Program-made: the position numbers and the translations under genes
In this document: positions 34,969 through 43,380 of the stretch, one piece after another
How positions within the stretch are numbered: the stretch's first letter is position 1
Layout: every line of letters begins with the position of its first letter
NCBI RefSeq assembly: GCF_016722785.1
Contig: NZ_JAEQNE010000001.1
Location: 124,001 to 188,000 of the forward strand
DNA length: 64,000 bases
Reading direction: 5' to 3'
DNA from: Ramlibacter monticola
Lineage (GTDB): Bacteria > Pseudomonadota > Gammaproteobacteria > Burkholderiales > Burkholderiaceae_C
Notes under the pieces: generated by a model
Told to the model about the DNA's origin: nothing
Seen by the model: only the letters and a program-made list of their open reading frames with translations
Database searches by the model: none

Positions 34969-36474
34969 CTACAAGGGCACCTCGACACCGAACTTCACGC
35001 CGGTGTCGCGTCCCGTGTTGCGGCTGTCCAGGAAGCTCAATCCCAGGTGCACCTTCGCTGCCCGGACCGAGAGGATCCGCGTGTACCAGCTCGCGGAGAG
35101 TTCAGCGAGCTTGACGGTGTCCGCTGCGGGGAAGGCCAGGTTGACCGTCTGGTTGCCGGGATTCACCTCGGCCCGCAGGTAGCGGGCGCCGTAGCGAACC
35201 CGGTAGGGGTTCTGCACCGGCGCGACGCTGACGCCGATGGAATTGGCGCGGCCGTCGCCGCCCATGAAGTGCGCGATGGGCAGGCCCTCGTGGTACATGC
35301 CGTCGAGGAACTGGGAATGCCGGTACGCGATTCCCGGCGTGCCGTCCTTCAGACCGAAAAAGCGGTTGGCCATGGTGTCGGCGGATTCCAGGTACCACTG
35401 CAGCCGGGCGCCGGCCCACGTGTGCTTGAACTGCAGGCCCACCAGGCTGAGGTATTCGGTGGGTGCCCGGTTGGCCTCGTCCTCGCCGATGAACTGGCCG
35501 TACAGCGTCAGCGGGTTGCCTCCCGGCAGCCAGGTGTAGCGCAGGTCGAATCCGGCGATCTCGTTGTTGACCGCCCCGTTCGGATCGTTCGAGCGCCCCA
35601 GGATGGCATCGCCGAGCGCGTCCAGTCCATCGCCGCCCACCGAGCCGCCCCACTGGATCAGGCGCGAAAAGCCCAGCTGGAAGCGGGGCAGCGGTTCCAC
35701 CTGGAAGCGCATGGAAAACACCTTGGTGCCCGACGCGAACTGGTTGTGCAGCATCTGCCCCAGGAACAGCTCGTAGCTCCAGGGCCCCAGCCAGGACAGC
35801 CAGCGCGTTTCGAAGGGACGTTCCTGGCCCCGTTTCAGGCCGATTCCCGGAATGGCGAGCGCCGCGTTGGACCAGATCAGGCTGCCGTCCTGCCCGGGCC
35901 CCCACCAGTGCGCGAGCTGGCCCGCCCACAGCACCTGGCCTCCCACGTTGCCGGCGATGTAGCTCCCCTCCAGGTTGAAGTTGGACTGCCGCGACGTCAG
36001 CGGCTGGTACAGCCCGCGCACCTGCAGCCTGCCCGCGACCGGGCCGCGGGTGCCCTCGATCCACGCGCTCGCCTCGGCGTCGGCGCGCACCGGCGCTTCG
36101 AAGCCCATGGCCGGATGCGAAGCCGTGTTGCCCCGCAACGCCACCCCGCCGCCGAGCGCCACACGCTGGCGTGCCAGTTCGATTTCGACATCGGCCAGGG
36201 CGTCCCGGTCCGCGGCCGTGAGGACGGAGCGCCGCGCGGCCAGCGCCGCGTCGATCGCCGCCAGCGGCAAGGGCCACGACCACGTGGACAGCTGGATGAC
36301 GCCGCGGTCCGCGAGCCACTGCAGGTCGTCCCGCAGGCGCTCGTTGCCGGCTTCCACCAGCACGGCACTCTGGGCCTGCGCCTGGGAGCTCGCCAGGATC
36401 GCCAGGGCCGCGGCCATGGCGCCAGCCAGCTTCGAACTGCCACTGCTTCGCGTGTACGTGTGCGTCTCTGCCAT
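34969..36474 (-). CDS. Wzi-family capsule assembly outer-membrane protein
   Basis: Wzi is an outer-membrane beta barrel that anchors capsule at the cell surface. The 501-residue protein has a signal peptide ending AQAQ near residue 35 and a family pattern: N-terminal helical region LRDDLQWLADRGVIQLSTW, then beta strands including WAGQLAHWWGPG, GLDLR-like FDLRYTWLPGG and the final KFGVEVPL. No capsule synthesis genes are near, so it may serve another surface polysaccharide. AAGGA eight bases before the ATG supports the start. Confidence 0.85.
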   Translation of the reverse strand: MAETHTYTRSSGSSKLAGAMAAALAILASSQAQAQSAVLVEAGNERLRDDLQWLADRGVIQLSTWSWPLPLAAIDAALAARRSVLTAADRDALADVEIELARQRVALGGGVALRGNTASHPAMGFEAPVRADAEASAWIEGTRGPVAGRLQVRGLYQPLTSRQSNFNLEGSYIAGNVGGQVLWAGQLAHWWGPGQDGSLIWSNAALAIPGIGLKRGQERPFETRWLSWLGPWSYELFLGQMLHNQFASGTKVFSMRFQVEPLPRFQLGFSRLIQWGGSVGGDGLDALGDAILGRSNDPNGAVNNEIAGFDLRYTWLPGGNPLTLYGQFIGEDEANRAPTEYLSLVGLQFKHTWAGARLQWYLESADTMANRFFGLKDGTPGIAYRHSQFLDGMYHEGLPIAHFMGGDGRANSIGVSVAPVQNPYRVRYGARYLRAEVNPGNQTVNLAFPAADTVKLAELSASWYTRILSVRAAKVHLGLSFLDSRNTGRDTGVKFGVEVPL

Positions 36475-36712
36475 CGATGAGTCCTTTCGTGGTGGCGAAT
36501 CATGCGCAGAATCCCCTGGCCTGCCAAGGCGCCGAACCCGCGCCGGGCCGATTGATGCGCCCGAGCGCAGGGTGTTGGCATGCTACGAGCAACGCATGTC
36601 CGATGCACATGCGATGCACACGGCTCTGCGCGACCTTGGATCTTGTCCTACACACCGGCGCGGGCGACGATGACACGATGACCGCAGCCCGTCACGCCTG
36701 CGTAGCCCGAAG
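36475..36712. promoter_or_regulatory. Promoter region of the heme oxygenase-phytochrome operon
   Basis: No gene is seen in this 238-bp gap between divergent genes. An inverted repeat GCATGT-N7-ACATGC lies at 36594-36612, and GATGCACA occurs twice nearby (36602-36609 and 36613-36620), a possible operator. It must serve both the Wzi-like gene (minus) and the phytochrome operon (plus). Confidence 0.35.
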
Positions 36713-37327
36713 TTGTCCGTCCCTGCTGTCCGTCCCGTCGCCCCGCCCACCGTCGCTCCGCTGCCCGCCCTGCGGGCGGCCACACGCACCCATCACCAGC
36801 GGCTGGACCGACTGATCGACCTGCGCCGGCTGGCCGACGGCCGCCGCTACGGCCGCGTGCTGCAGGGCATGGAGGGTTTTCTCGGCGCCTGGGAAGGCCA
36901 CGTCGCCGCCGCGCTGCCCGCCCCGTGGCACGCCTGGCTGCGCGGCCGTTCGCGCCGCCCCTTCCTGGAGCAGGACCTGCGCGCGCTGGGGCTCTCGGTC
37001 CGCGGCCCCCTGGGGCCGATGCCGGAACTCGGGAGCGCGGCCGCGGCCTGGGGATCGATCTACGTCATGGAAGGCTCGGCCCTCGGCGGACAGGTCATCA
37101 CCCGCAGCCTCGCGCAGGCGGGCCTGACGCCCGGGCGCGGCGGCGCCTACTTCCACGGCTGGGGCCCCGCCACCGGCAGCATGTGGCACGAAGCCCGCCG
37201 GCTGCTGGACGAACAGCTCGCCGATCCGGCCCGCCTGACCCAGGCCTGCGCGGGCGCCTGCGCCACCTTCGACGCGCTGGCCCACCACCTCGAACTGGCC
37301 CTGCATGAGCGCCCTTCCCCTGCCTGA
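36713..37327 (+). CDS. bphO: Heme oxygenase (BphO type)
   Basis: Heme oxygenase opens heme to biliverdin, the chromophore of the bacteriophytochrome next door. The 204-residue protein has the family start LPALRAATRTHHQRLDRLID with the proximal histidine, and the distal helix WGSIYVMEGSALGGQVI. It overlaps the bphP start by 23 bp, so the two are coupled. The start is uncertain: TTG 36713 is the first plausible codon and no ATG or clear ribosome site precedes the conserved region; CTG 36698 is the only other option. Confidence 0.85.
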   Translation: MSVPAVRPVAPPTVAPLPALRAATRTHHQRLDRLIDLRRLADGRRYGRVLQGMEGFLGAWEGHVAAALPAPWHAWLRGRSRRPFLEQDLRALGLSVRGPLGPMPELGSAAAAWGSIYVMEGSALGGQVITRSLAQAGLTPGRGGAYFHGWGPATGSMWHEARRLLDEQLADPARLTQACAGACATFDALAHHLELALHERPSPA

Positions 37328-39521
37328 CCTCGCGCAGTGCGCGGACGAGCCGATCCGCACGCCGGGCGCCGTGCAGCCGCACGGCCGCGTGTCGGTGCTG
37401 GCGGCGGACGACGGCCGCCTGCTCGCCTACAGCGCGAACTGGGCTTCCGAGCAGGAGGCGAGGGACGCACTGGCGCAACTGCCGGTCGACAGCGGCGCGC
37501 TGCAGTCCGGCAACGGGCCGGCGTGGATCGGCACGCTGCAGCTGGCGGACCGCGGGCACGACGTCGCAGCGCACCGGCAGGACGGGCGCGTGATCGTCGA
37601 ATACGAGCCGGCCTTGCCGGGCACGGGCCTGCTGGCGCCGATGTACCACGTGGCGCGCGACCTGCTGCCGCTGGTGCAGCGCGCCGATTCCGTCGATGCG
37701 CTGTGCCAGGTGGTCGTGCGCGAGATGAAGCGCCTCACCGGCTTCGGCCGCTGCCTCGTGTACCGCTTCGACCCCGACGGCCACGGCCAGGTGTTGGCCG
37801 AACGCCTCGATCCCGGCTACGACGCCTATGCGGGCCACCGCTTCCCGGCGAGCGACATCCCGGCGCAGGCGCGCGCGCTGTACCTGGTCAACCACATCCG
37901 CCTGATCCCGGACGCGAACTACGAGCCGGTACCCCTGCTCGCGGCGCAGGGCGCGCCGGACCCGTCCGGCCTGGACCTGGGCTTCGCCGGCCTGCGCAGC
38001 GTGTCGCCCGTGCACCTCGAGTACATGCGCAACATGGGCACGCTCGCCTCGATGTCGGTCTCGCTGGTGTCGCGCGGGCGGCTGTGGGGACTGATCTCCT
38101 GCCACGACCACGCGCCGCGCCACCTCTCCTTCCAGACACGGGTCGCCTGCGAGCACCTGGGCCGGCTCGTGTCGCTGCAGATCCAGGCGCAGGAAGACAA
38201 CGCCGAAGGGGCGCAGCGGCTCGCGCTGCACCAGCGCGTGCTGACGCTGGTGGCGCTGATGGCCGAGAGCGACGGCACGCTGCAGCGCCTCGCGGACCCG
38301 GAGCTGTCGCTGCACCGCCTGGCCGACGCGAGCGGCGCGGCGGTGGTCCTGAACGATTCGGTGTGGACCATCGGCGAGACGCCACCCCCCGACATGGTGC
38401 GCGAGCTGGCGCACTGGATCGCCGCGCGCGGGGGCGAGACCTTCTGCACCGACCGGCTGTCGGAGGTCCACCCGCCCGCCGAGGCGATGCTGCCCGGGTG
38501 CGCGGGCGTGCTCGCCATCTCGATCTCGCAGGTCCACCGCCACGTCGTGCTGTGGTTCCGGCCCGAGCTGGTGCAGACCATCCGCTGGGCCGGCGACCCG
38601 CGCCAGAAGCTGCTGCCGGGGCAGGGCCGCATCCACCCCCGCCAGAGTTTCCAGAGCTGGCAGGAGCGCGTGCGGGGCCGCTCGGCGCCCTGGCTGCCGG
38701 CGCAGCAATCGGCCGTGTCCGAACTGCGGCAGGCGCTGCTCTCGCTGGTGCTGCGGCGCGCCGAGGAACTGGCCGGCCATGCCGTCGAACTGGGGCGCGT
38801 GAACAAGGAGCTGGAGGCCTTCAGCTACACCGTGTCGCACGACCTGCGCGCGCCCATGCGCCACATCGCCGGCTACGTCGACCTCGTGCTGGAGGACAAC
38901 GCGCACCGCCTGGACGAGCGCTCCACGCGCTACCTGCGCCACGTGAAGGACGCAGCCGCCTACGCCGGCAAGCTGGTCGACGCGCTGCTGGACTTCTCGC
39001 GCCTCGGGCGCTCGGCCCTGAAGCCGACCTGGGTCGACAGCACGCCCCTCGTGGAAGACCTGGTGGCGGAGCTGCGCCAGCAGGAAGGCTGCCGCGCGAT
39101 CGAGTGGGACATCGCCCGGCCGCTGCCGCGCCTGTGGGCCGACCCGCTGCTGCTGCAGGTGGCCGCGCGCAACCTGCTGGCCAATGCCGTCAAGTACACG
39201 CGCGGCCGCGAGCCGGCCCGCATCCGCATCGCGCCGCTTGCCCTGCCCGAGGGCAGCGGCCTGGAGATCAGCGACAACGGCGTGGGCTTCCCGATGAAAT
39301 ACGTCGGCAAGCTGTTCGGCGTCTTCCAGCGGCTGCACCGCAGCGAGGACTTCGACGGCACCGGCATCGGGCTGGCCAACGTCAAGCGCATCGTCGAGCG
39401 CCACGGCGGCAGCGTCTGGGCGCGCGGCGAACCCGAACAGGGCGCCACCTTCGGTTTCGTGCTGCCGCCCCCGGCACCCGAGGCGCCCCATCCCGAAAGC
39501 AACAACGCGGAGTCCGCCTGA
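37305..39521 (+). CDS. bphP: Bacteriophytochrome histidine kinase
   Basis: A red/far-red light sensor. The 738-residue protein has the bilin-attachment Cys12 in LAQCADEPI, a PAS domain (about 20-110), a GAF domain (about 125-300) with PASDIP at 181-186, a PHY domain (about 310-490) with tongue motif HPRQSF near 444-449, and a histidine kinase: H-box SHDLRAPMRH with His512, N-box LLANAVKYTRG and SDNGVGF. The C terminus ends after the ATPase domain. Its stop overlaps the ATG of a short response regulator by one base. Signalling from light to that regulator is a strong inference. Confidence 0.95.
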   Translation: MSALPLPDLAQCADEPIRTPGAVQPHGRVSVLAADDGRLLAYSANWASEQEARDALAQLPVDSGALQSGNGPAWIGTLQLADRGHDVAAHRQDGRVIVEYEPALPGTGLLAPMYHVARDLLPLVQRADSVDALCQVVVREMKRLTGFGRCLVYRFDPDGHGQVLAERLDPGYDAYAGHRFPASDIPAQARALYLVNHIRLIPDANYEPVPLLAAQGAPDPSGLDLGFAGLRSVSPVHLEYMRNMGTLASMSVSLVSRGRLWGLISCHDHAPRHLSFQTRVACEHLGRLVSLQIQAQEDNAEGAQRLALHQRVLTLVALMAESDGTLQRLADPELSLHRLADASGAAVVLNDSVWTIGETPPPDMVRELAHWIAARGGETFCTDRLSEVHPPAEAMLPGCAGVLAISISQVHRHVVLWFRPELVQTIRWAGDPRQKLLPGQGRIHPRQSFQSWQERVRGRSAPWLPAQQSAVSELRQALLSLVLRRAEELAGHAVELGRVNKELEAFSYTVSHDLRAPMRHIAGYVDLVLEDNAHRLDERSTRYLRHVKDAAAYAGKLVDALLDFSRLGRSALKPTWVDSTPLVEDLVAELRQQEGCRAIEWDIARPLPRLWADPLLLQVAARNLLANAVKYTRGREPARIRIAPLALPEGSGLEISDNGVGFPMKYVGKLFGVFQRLHRSEDFDGTGIGLANVKRIVERHGGSVWARGEPEQGATFGFVLPPPAPEAPHPESNNAESA

Positions 39522-39982
39522 TGCTCAAGCCCATCCTGCTGGTCGAAGACGACCCCCGCGACCTGGAACTCACCCTGGTCGCCCTCGAGCGCAGCCAGCT
39601 CGCCAACGAGGTGATCATCGTGCGCGACGGCGAAGCGGCGCTCGAGTACCTGCAGCGCACCGCGAGCTACGCGGGGCGCGCCGAAGGCAATCCGGCCGTG
39701 GTGCTGCTGGACCTGAAGCTGCCCAAGGTCAATGGGCTGGAGGTGCTGCAGACGGTGCGGCAGACCGAGTCGCTGCGCAGCATCCCGGTGGTGATGCTGA
39801 CGTCCTCGCACGAGGAGTCGGACGTGCTGCGCAGCTACCAGCTGGGCGTCAACGCCTACGTGGTCAAGCCGGTGGAGTTCAAGCAGTTCGTCGAGGCGAT
39901 CGCCGACCTCGGCATCTTCTGGGCCGTGCTGAACGAACCGCCGCCGGGCTCGCTGCGCAGCTCGCGGAGACGGCATGAGTGA
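39521..39982 (+). CDS. Rcp1-like single-domain response regulator
   Basis: The 153-residue protein is a stand-alone receiver with DD at 10-11, phospho-acceptor Asp64 in VLLDLKLPKV and Lys116 in YVVKPVEF. The longer form with LEYLQRTASY after the first helix and the end IADLGIFWAVLNE is typical of Rcp1-type regulators that partner phytochromes. There is no output domain. It overlaps bphP by one base and the hybrid kinase by eight bases, so the three genes are translated together. Confidence 0.93.
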   Translation: MLKPILLVEDDPRDLELTLVALERSQLANEVIIVRDGEAALEYLQRTASYAGRAEGNPAVVLLDLKLPKVNGLEVLQTVRQTESLRSIPVVMLTSSHEESDVLRSYQLGVNAYVVKPVEFKQFVEAIADLGIFWAVLNEPPPGSLRSSRRRHE

Positions 39983-41927
39983 AGCCGCCGGAGCCCGGCG
40001 CGAGGGCCTGCGGATCCTGCTCGTGGAGGACTCGCGCCTCGATGCGGAGCTGGTGCGCGTGCAGCTGGAACGCAGCTGGCCCGGGGTGCGGCTGGAGGTG
40101 CTGCGGGAGGAAGCCGCCTGCGTCGACGCCCTGCGCTCGGGGGAATGGGATGCCATCCTGTCCGATTACGAGCTGCCCGGCTTCACCGGCGCCGACCTGC
40201 TCGCGCGCCGCAACGAGCTCGCCCCGGAGGTCCCTTTCGTCTTCGTGTCCGGCGTCATCGGCGAGGACAACGCGGTGGAGCTGCTGAAGAAGGGCGCCAC
40301 CGACTACGTGAGCAAGAGCCGGCTGGCGCGGCTCGCCCCGGTGCTGGAACGCGCCCTGCGCGAAGTGGAGGAGCGCCGCGCCCGCAGCCACGCCGAACGC
40401 CAGCTGCGCAAGGCGGACGTCACCTTCGCGCGCGTGCTCGACGCCCTGCGCGACTACGCGGTGATCCTGCTGGACGAGGACGGCCGCATCCGGTTCTGGA
40501 ACCGCGGGGCCTGCGTGCTCTTCGGCTACGACGCGCAGGAAGCGCTCGGGCAGTCGGCCGCGCTGCTGTTCGCGCCGGAAGACGCCCCGCCGGAAGCCCT
40601 GCGCGCCGAGATGCGGATCGCCCGCGCGCAGGGGCGCGCCAGCGACAACCGCTGGCTGGTCACTCGCGAGGGGCGGCGGCTGTGGGCCGAGGGCGTGCTG
40701 ACCGCGCTGGAGGACGAGGAAGGCCGGCCCGCCGGCTTCTGCAAGCTGGTGCACGACGGCACCGAGCGCCACCTCGCCGCCGAGGCGCTGCGGGCCGCGA
40801 AGGAGGAAGCGGACCGCGCCAACCAGGCCAAGGACCGCTTCCTCGCCGTGCTGTCGCACGAACTGCGCACGCCGCTGGCGCCGATCACGACCGCCGTGCA
40901 CGTGCTGGAGAAGGCCGCGCGGCTGGACGACCGGCACCGCGACCTGCTGCCCATGATCCGCCGCAACGTGGCGCTGGAGGCGCGGCTGATCGACGACCTG
41001 CTGGACCTCACCGCGATCAACGCCGGCAAGGTGAGCCTGCACAAGGAGCGCGTCGACTTGCACCAGCTGGTGCACGCCGTCGTCGGCATGGTCGCCGACA
41101 CGCTGCGCGACAAGCAGATCGACCTGGAGCTGGTGCTAGCGGCGCGCGATCACTGGGTGGACGCGGACCAGGCGCGCATGCAGCAGGTGCTGTGGAACAT
41201 CGTGCGCAACGCGCTGAAGTTCACGCCGCGCGGCGGCCGGGTGCGGGTGCGCACCGAAAGCCGCGACGGCGAGTTCCACCTCGCCTGCACGGATTCCGGC
41301 ATCGGGATCTCCAGCGACGCGCTGGCGCGCATCTTCAGCCCGTTCGAGCAGGCCGACGCCGAAGTGGCCAGGAGCTATGGCGGCCTGGGCCTGGGCCTCG
41401 CGATCGCACAGGGCCTGATGGTGCAGCACGGCGGCCGGATCCGTGCCAGCAGCGACGGCCCCGGCAGCGGCTCCACGTTCAGCATCGCCCTGCCCGCCGC
41501 CGAGGCCGGCCAGGCCACCGGCGCCGTCGCCGCGCCCGAGGCAGCGCAGTCCGAGCGCAAGAGGGTGCTGCTGGTGGAGGACAACCAGGACGCGGCCACG
41601 GTGCTCGCGCTGTGCCTGGAGGAATACGGCTACGTGGTGGAGCACGTGGGCACCTGCGCCGAGGCCCTGCGGGTGGCGCACGCGGGCGGCTTCGACGCCG
41701 TCCTCACGGACCTCGGCCTGCCGGACGGCAGCGGGATCGACGTCGGCCGGGCGCTGTCCGGGCGGCTGCCGGTCGTCGCCCTCAGCGGCTACGGCCGTGA
41801 CCAGGATCGCCACCGCTCCAACGAGGCGGGCTTCGCCGCCCACCTGGTCAAGCCGGCCGATCCGGCCCAGGTGCATGCCTGCCTCAGCGGCCTGCTGGCG
41901 CGGCAGGGACCCGGCGCGACGGCGTAG
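39975..41927 (+). CDS. Hybrid sensor kinase, REC-PAS-HisKA-HATPase-REC
   Basis: The 650-residue cytoplasmic protein has an N-terminal receiver (about 12-130; Asp64 in ILSDYELPGF), a PAS domain (about 147-265), a kinase core (H-box AVLSHELRTP, His295; N-box WNIVRNALKF; DSGIGIS) and a C-terminal receiver (about 530-645; Asp in VLTDLGLPDG). No membrane segment is present. It starts inside the end of the Rcp1-like gene. Its N-terminal receiver may accept phosphate directly or read BphP output; likely role is branching of the light signal. Confidence 0.92.
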   Translation: MSEAAGARREGLRILLVEDSRLDAELVRVQLERSWPGVRLEVLREEAACVDALRSGEWDAILSDYELPGFTGADLLARRNELAPEVPFVFVSGVIGEDNAVELLKKGATDYVSKSRLARLAPVLERALREVEERRARSHAERQLRKADVTFARVLDALRDYAVILLDEDGRIRFWNRGACVLFGYDAQEALGQSAALLFAPEDAPPEALRAEMRIARAQGRASDNRWLVTREGRRLWAEGVLTALEDEEGRPAGFCKLVHDGTERHLAAEALRAAKEEADRANQAKDRFLAVLSHELRTPLAPITTAVHVLEKAARLDDRHRDLLPMIRRNVALEARLIDDLLDLTAINAGKVSLHKERVDLHQLVHAVVGMVADTLRDKQIDLELVLAARDHWVDADQARMQQVLWNIVRNALKFTPRGGRVRVRTESRDGEFHLACTDSGIGISSDALARIFSPFEQADAEVARSYGGLGLGLAIAQGLMVQHGGRIRASSDGPGSGSTFSIALPAAEAGQATGAVAAPEAAQSERKRVLLVEDNQDAATVLALCLEEYGYVVEHVGTCAEALRVAHAGGFDAVLTDLGLPDGSGIDVGRALSGRLPVVALSGYGRDQDRHRSNEAGFAAHLVKPADPAQVHACLSGLLARQGPGATA

Positions 41928-42048
41928 GGCATCGCTAGCCCGGCAGGGGCCCCGCGTCGGACGCGGGATGCCGTCCGGGTCTTACAGCCGCGCTTGGCCC
42001 GGGTTCCCATACTTCGCGGACAGCAACAGTCTGAAAGGGAGTCTAGCC

Positions 42049-42366
42049 ATGCGTCAAACCGCTCTCGTGATCGCCGGCCTGGTGTCCGCCGCCTCCATCG
42101 CCCTGGTGGGCTGCGACGTGCAGAAGACCCAGGAAGGCAATGTGTCCGTGCCGAAGTACGAGGTCTCCAAGACCAAGGAAGGCGACGTCACGCTGCCGAA
42201 GTACGACGTCACCGCGCCCAAGGTGGACGTGACCACCGAGCAGAAGGACGTGAACGTGCCGAAGGTCGGCGTCTACACCGAAAAGGAAACGCTGACGGTG
42301 CCGAAGGTGGAAATCACGCCGGCGAAGGACCGCGACGACAAGAAGGTCGCGGAGACCAAGAAGTAA
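42049..42366 (+). CDS. Small lipoprotein with VPK repeats
   Basis: The 105-residue protein has a lipoprotein signal ending ALVGC (Cys22). The mature part consists of short repeats: VSVPKYEVSK, VTLPKYDVTA, PKVDVTTEQ, VNVPKVGVYT and LTVPKVEITP. Each looks like one beta strand of alternating valine and charged residues. The end is very charged (DRDDKKVAETKK). This fits an envelope protein with a beta-structured stalk. A GGGAG-like site precedes the ATG and a terminator follows the stop. No family is recognised with certainty. Confidence 0.7.
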   Translation: MRQTALVIAGLVSAASIALVGCDVQKTQEGNVSVPKYEVSKTKEGDVTLPKYDVTAPKVDVTTEQKDVNVPKVGVYTEKETLTVPKVEITPAKDRDDKKVAETKK

Positions 42367-42388
42367 CACGGCCCCCGCCCCGCAATCC

Positions 42389-42418
42389 GGGCCGGCGCTG
42401 CCGGCCCTCTTTCTTTCT
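42389..42418 (+). terminator. Rho-independent terminator after the VPK-repeat lipoprotein
   Basis: Stem GGGCCGGC (42389-42396), loop GCT and GCCGGCCC (42400-42407) are followed by TCTTTCTTT. It ends the lipoprotein transcript just before the stop of the opposing transglutaminase gene. Confidence 0.85.
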
Positions 42419-43197
42419 CACGCCTCCGTCACGCGGACGTCCATCGCGACGATCTCCAGCGGCCCGTAGTTGGAAAGGAAGGCCACGTCGGCGATGTCGC
42501 GTCCGTTCGCCACCACGATGCGGCCGCCGCGCGGCTCGTCCTGGGTGGCGTCGAAGGCGTACCAGCGGCCGCCGAGGAACACCTCGTACCAGGCGTGCAT
42601 GTCCATCGGCTCCAGCCCGTGCAGGTAGCCGACCACCACGCGCGCGGGCAGCAGGAGGCTGCGGCTCAGGGCCACGCCGACGTGCGCAAAGTCGCGGCAC
42701 ACGCCGGCGCCCTGCTCCAGCGTGTCCAGCGCGCAGGTGCTTTCCTCGCTCACGCCGTGGCGGTAGCTGAGGTTCTCCCGGATCCACTGGCAGATCCGCT
42801 CGGCCTGCGGATAGCCCGGCGCGCTGCCGCTGACGATGGCGCGTGCGCGTTCCTCCATCTTGTCGCTCGGGCAGTAGCGGCTTTGCAGCAGGTAGACCAG
42901 GGTCTCGTCGGGCAGTTGCGCGGGCGGCACCTGCGCCGCGCGCCGGTCCACGTCGATCTGGTCGGCCACTTCCACCTCGGCTTCCACGCAGATGGTGCTG
43001 TCGCCGCGCGGCAGCGTAAAGCGCTGGCACAGGTTGCCGAAGGCGTCGACGTATTCGCTGGCCGGGACCCAGGGCGCGATGTCGTAGCGCTCCGCCACCA
43101 CCCATTGCCGGGTGCCGCTGCGCGCGCGCAGCATGGCGGCCACGGGGCAGTCCTGTTCGCAGTGGATGCGGATCTCGTTGCGCGCGCGCAGTCTCAT
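42418..43197 (-). CDS. Transglutaminase-like cysteine protease-fold protein
   Basis: The 259-residue cytoplasmic protein starts MRLRARNEIRIHCEQ. It has the bacterial transglutaminase-like N-terminal beta domain and a core with all three catalytic residues: Cys in GAGVCRDFAHVGVAL, His in DMHAWYEVFL and Asp in WYAFDATQDEPRGG. The family includes proteases and amide-forming enzymes; substrate unknown. The start at 43197 is the family start, though the frame is open much further upstream because of GC bias. It is divergent from the hybrid kinase at 43381. Confidence 0.88.
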   Translation of the reverse strand: MRLRARNEIRIHCEQDCPVAAMLRARSGTRQWVVAERYDIAPWVPASEYVDAFGNLCQRFTLPRGDSTICVEAEVEVADQIDVDRRAAQVPPAQLPDETLVYLLQSRYCPSDKMEERARAIVSGSAPGYPQAERICQWIRENLSYRHGVSEESTCALDTLEQGAGVCRDFAHVGVALSRSLLLPARVVVGYLHGLEPMDMHAWYEVFLGGRWYAFDATQDEPRGGRIVVANGRDIADVAFLSNYGPLEIVAMDVRVTEA

Positions 43198-43380
43198 GGT
43201 CGGAGACTCATCATCTGGCCGTGTCCCTGGCTCTGCCGTAGGACCACCGCCTGCACCCGGGCAAGGCGTTTTCCGGCACGCGTGCCAGACAACGCCGCCA
43301 CATGGGCCGGCCCGCCCCCGCAGAGTTGCCAGCCGGCTTAGACTCGGCGCTGCCCTGGCGCTCGCCCGGGGCCCGCAACC

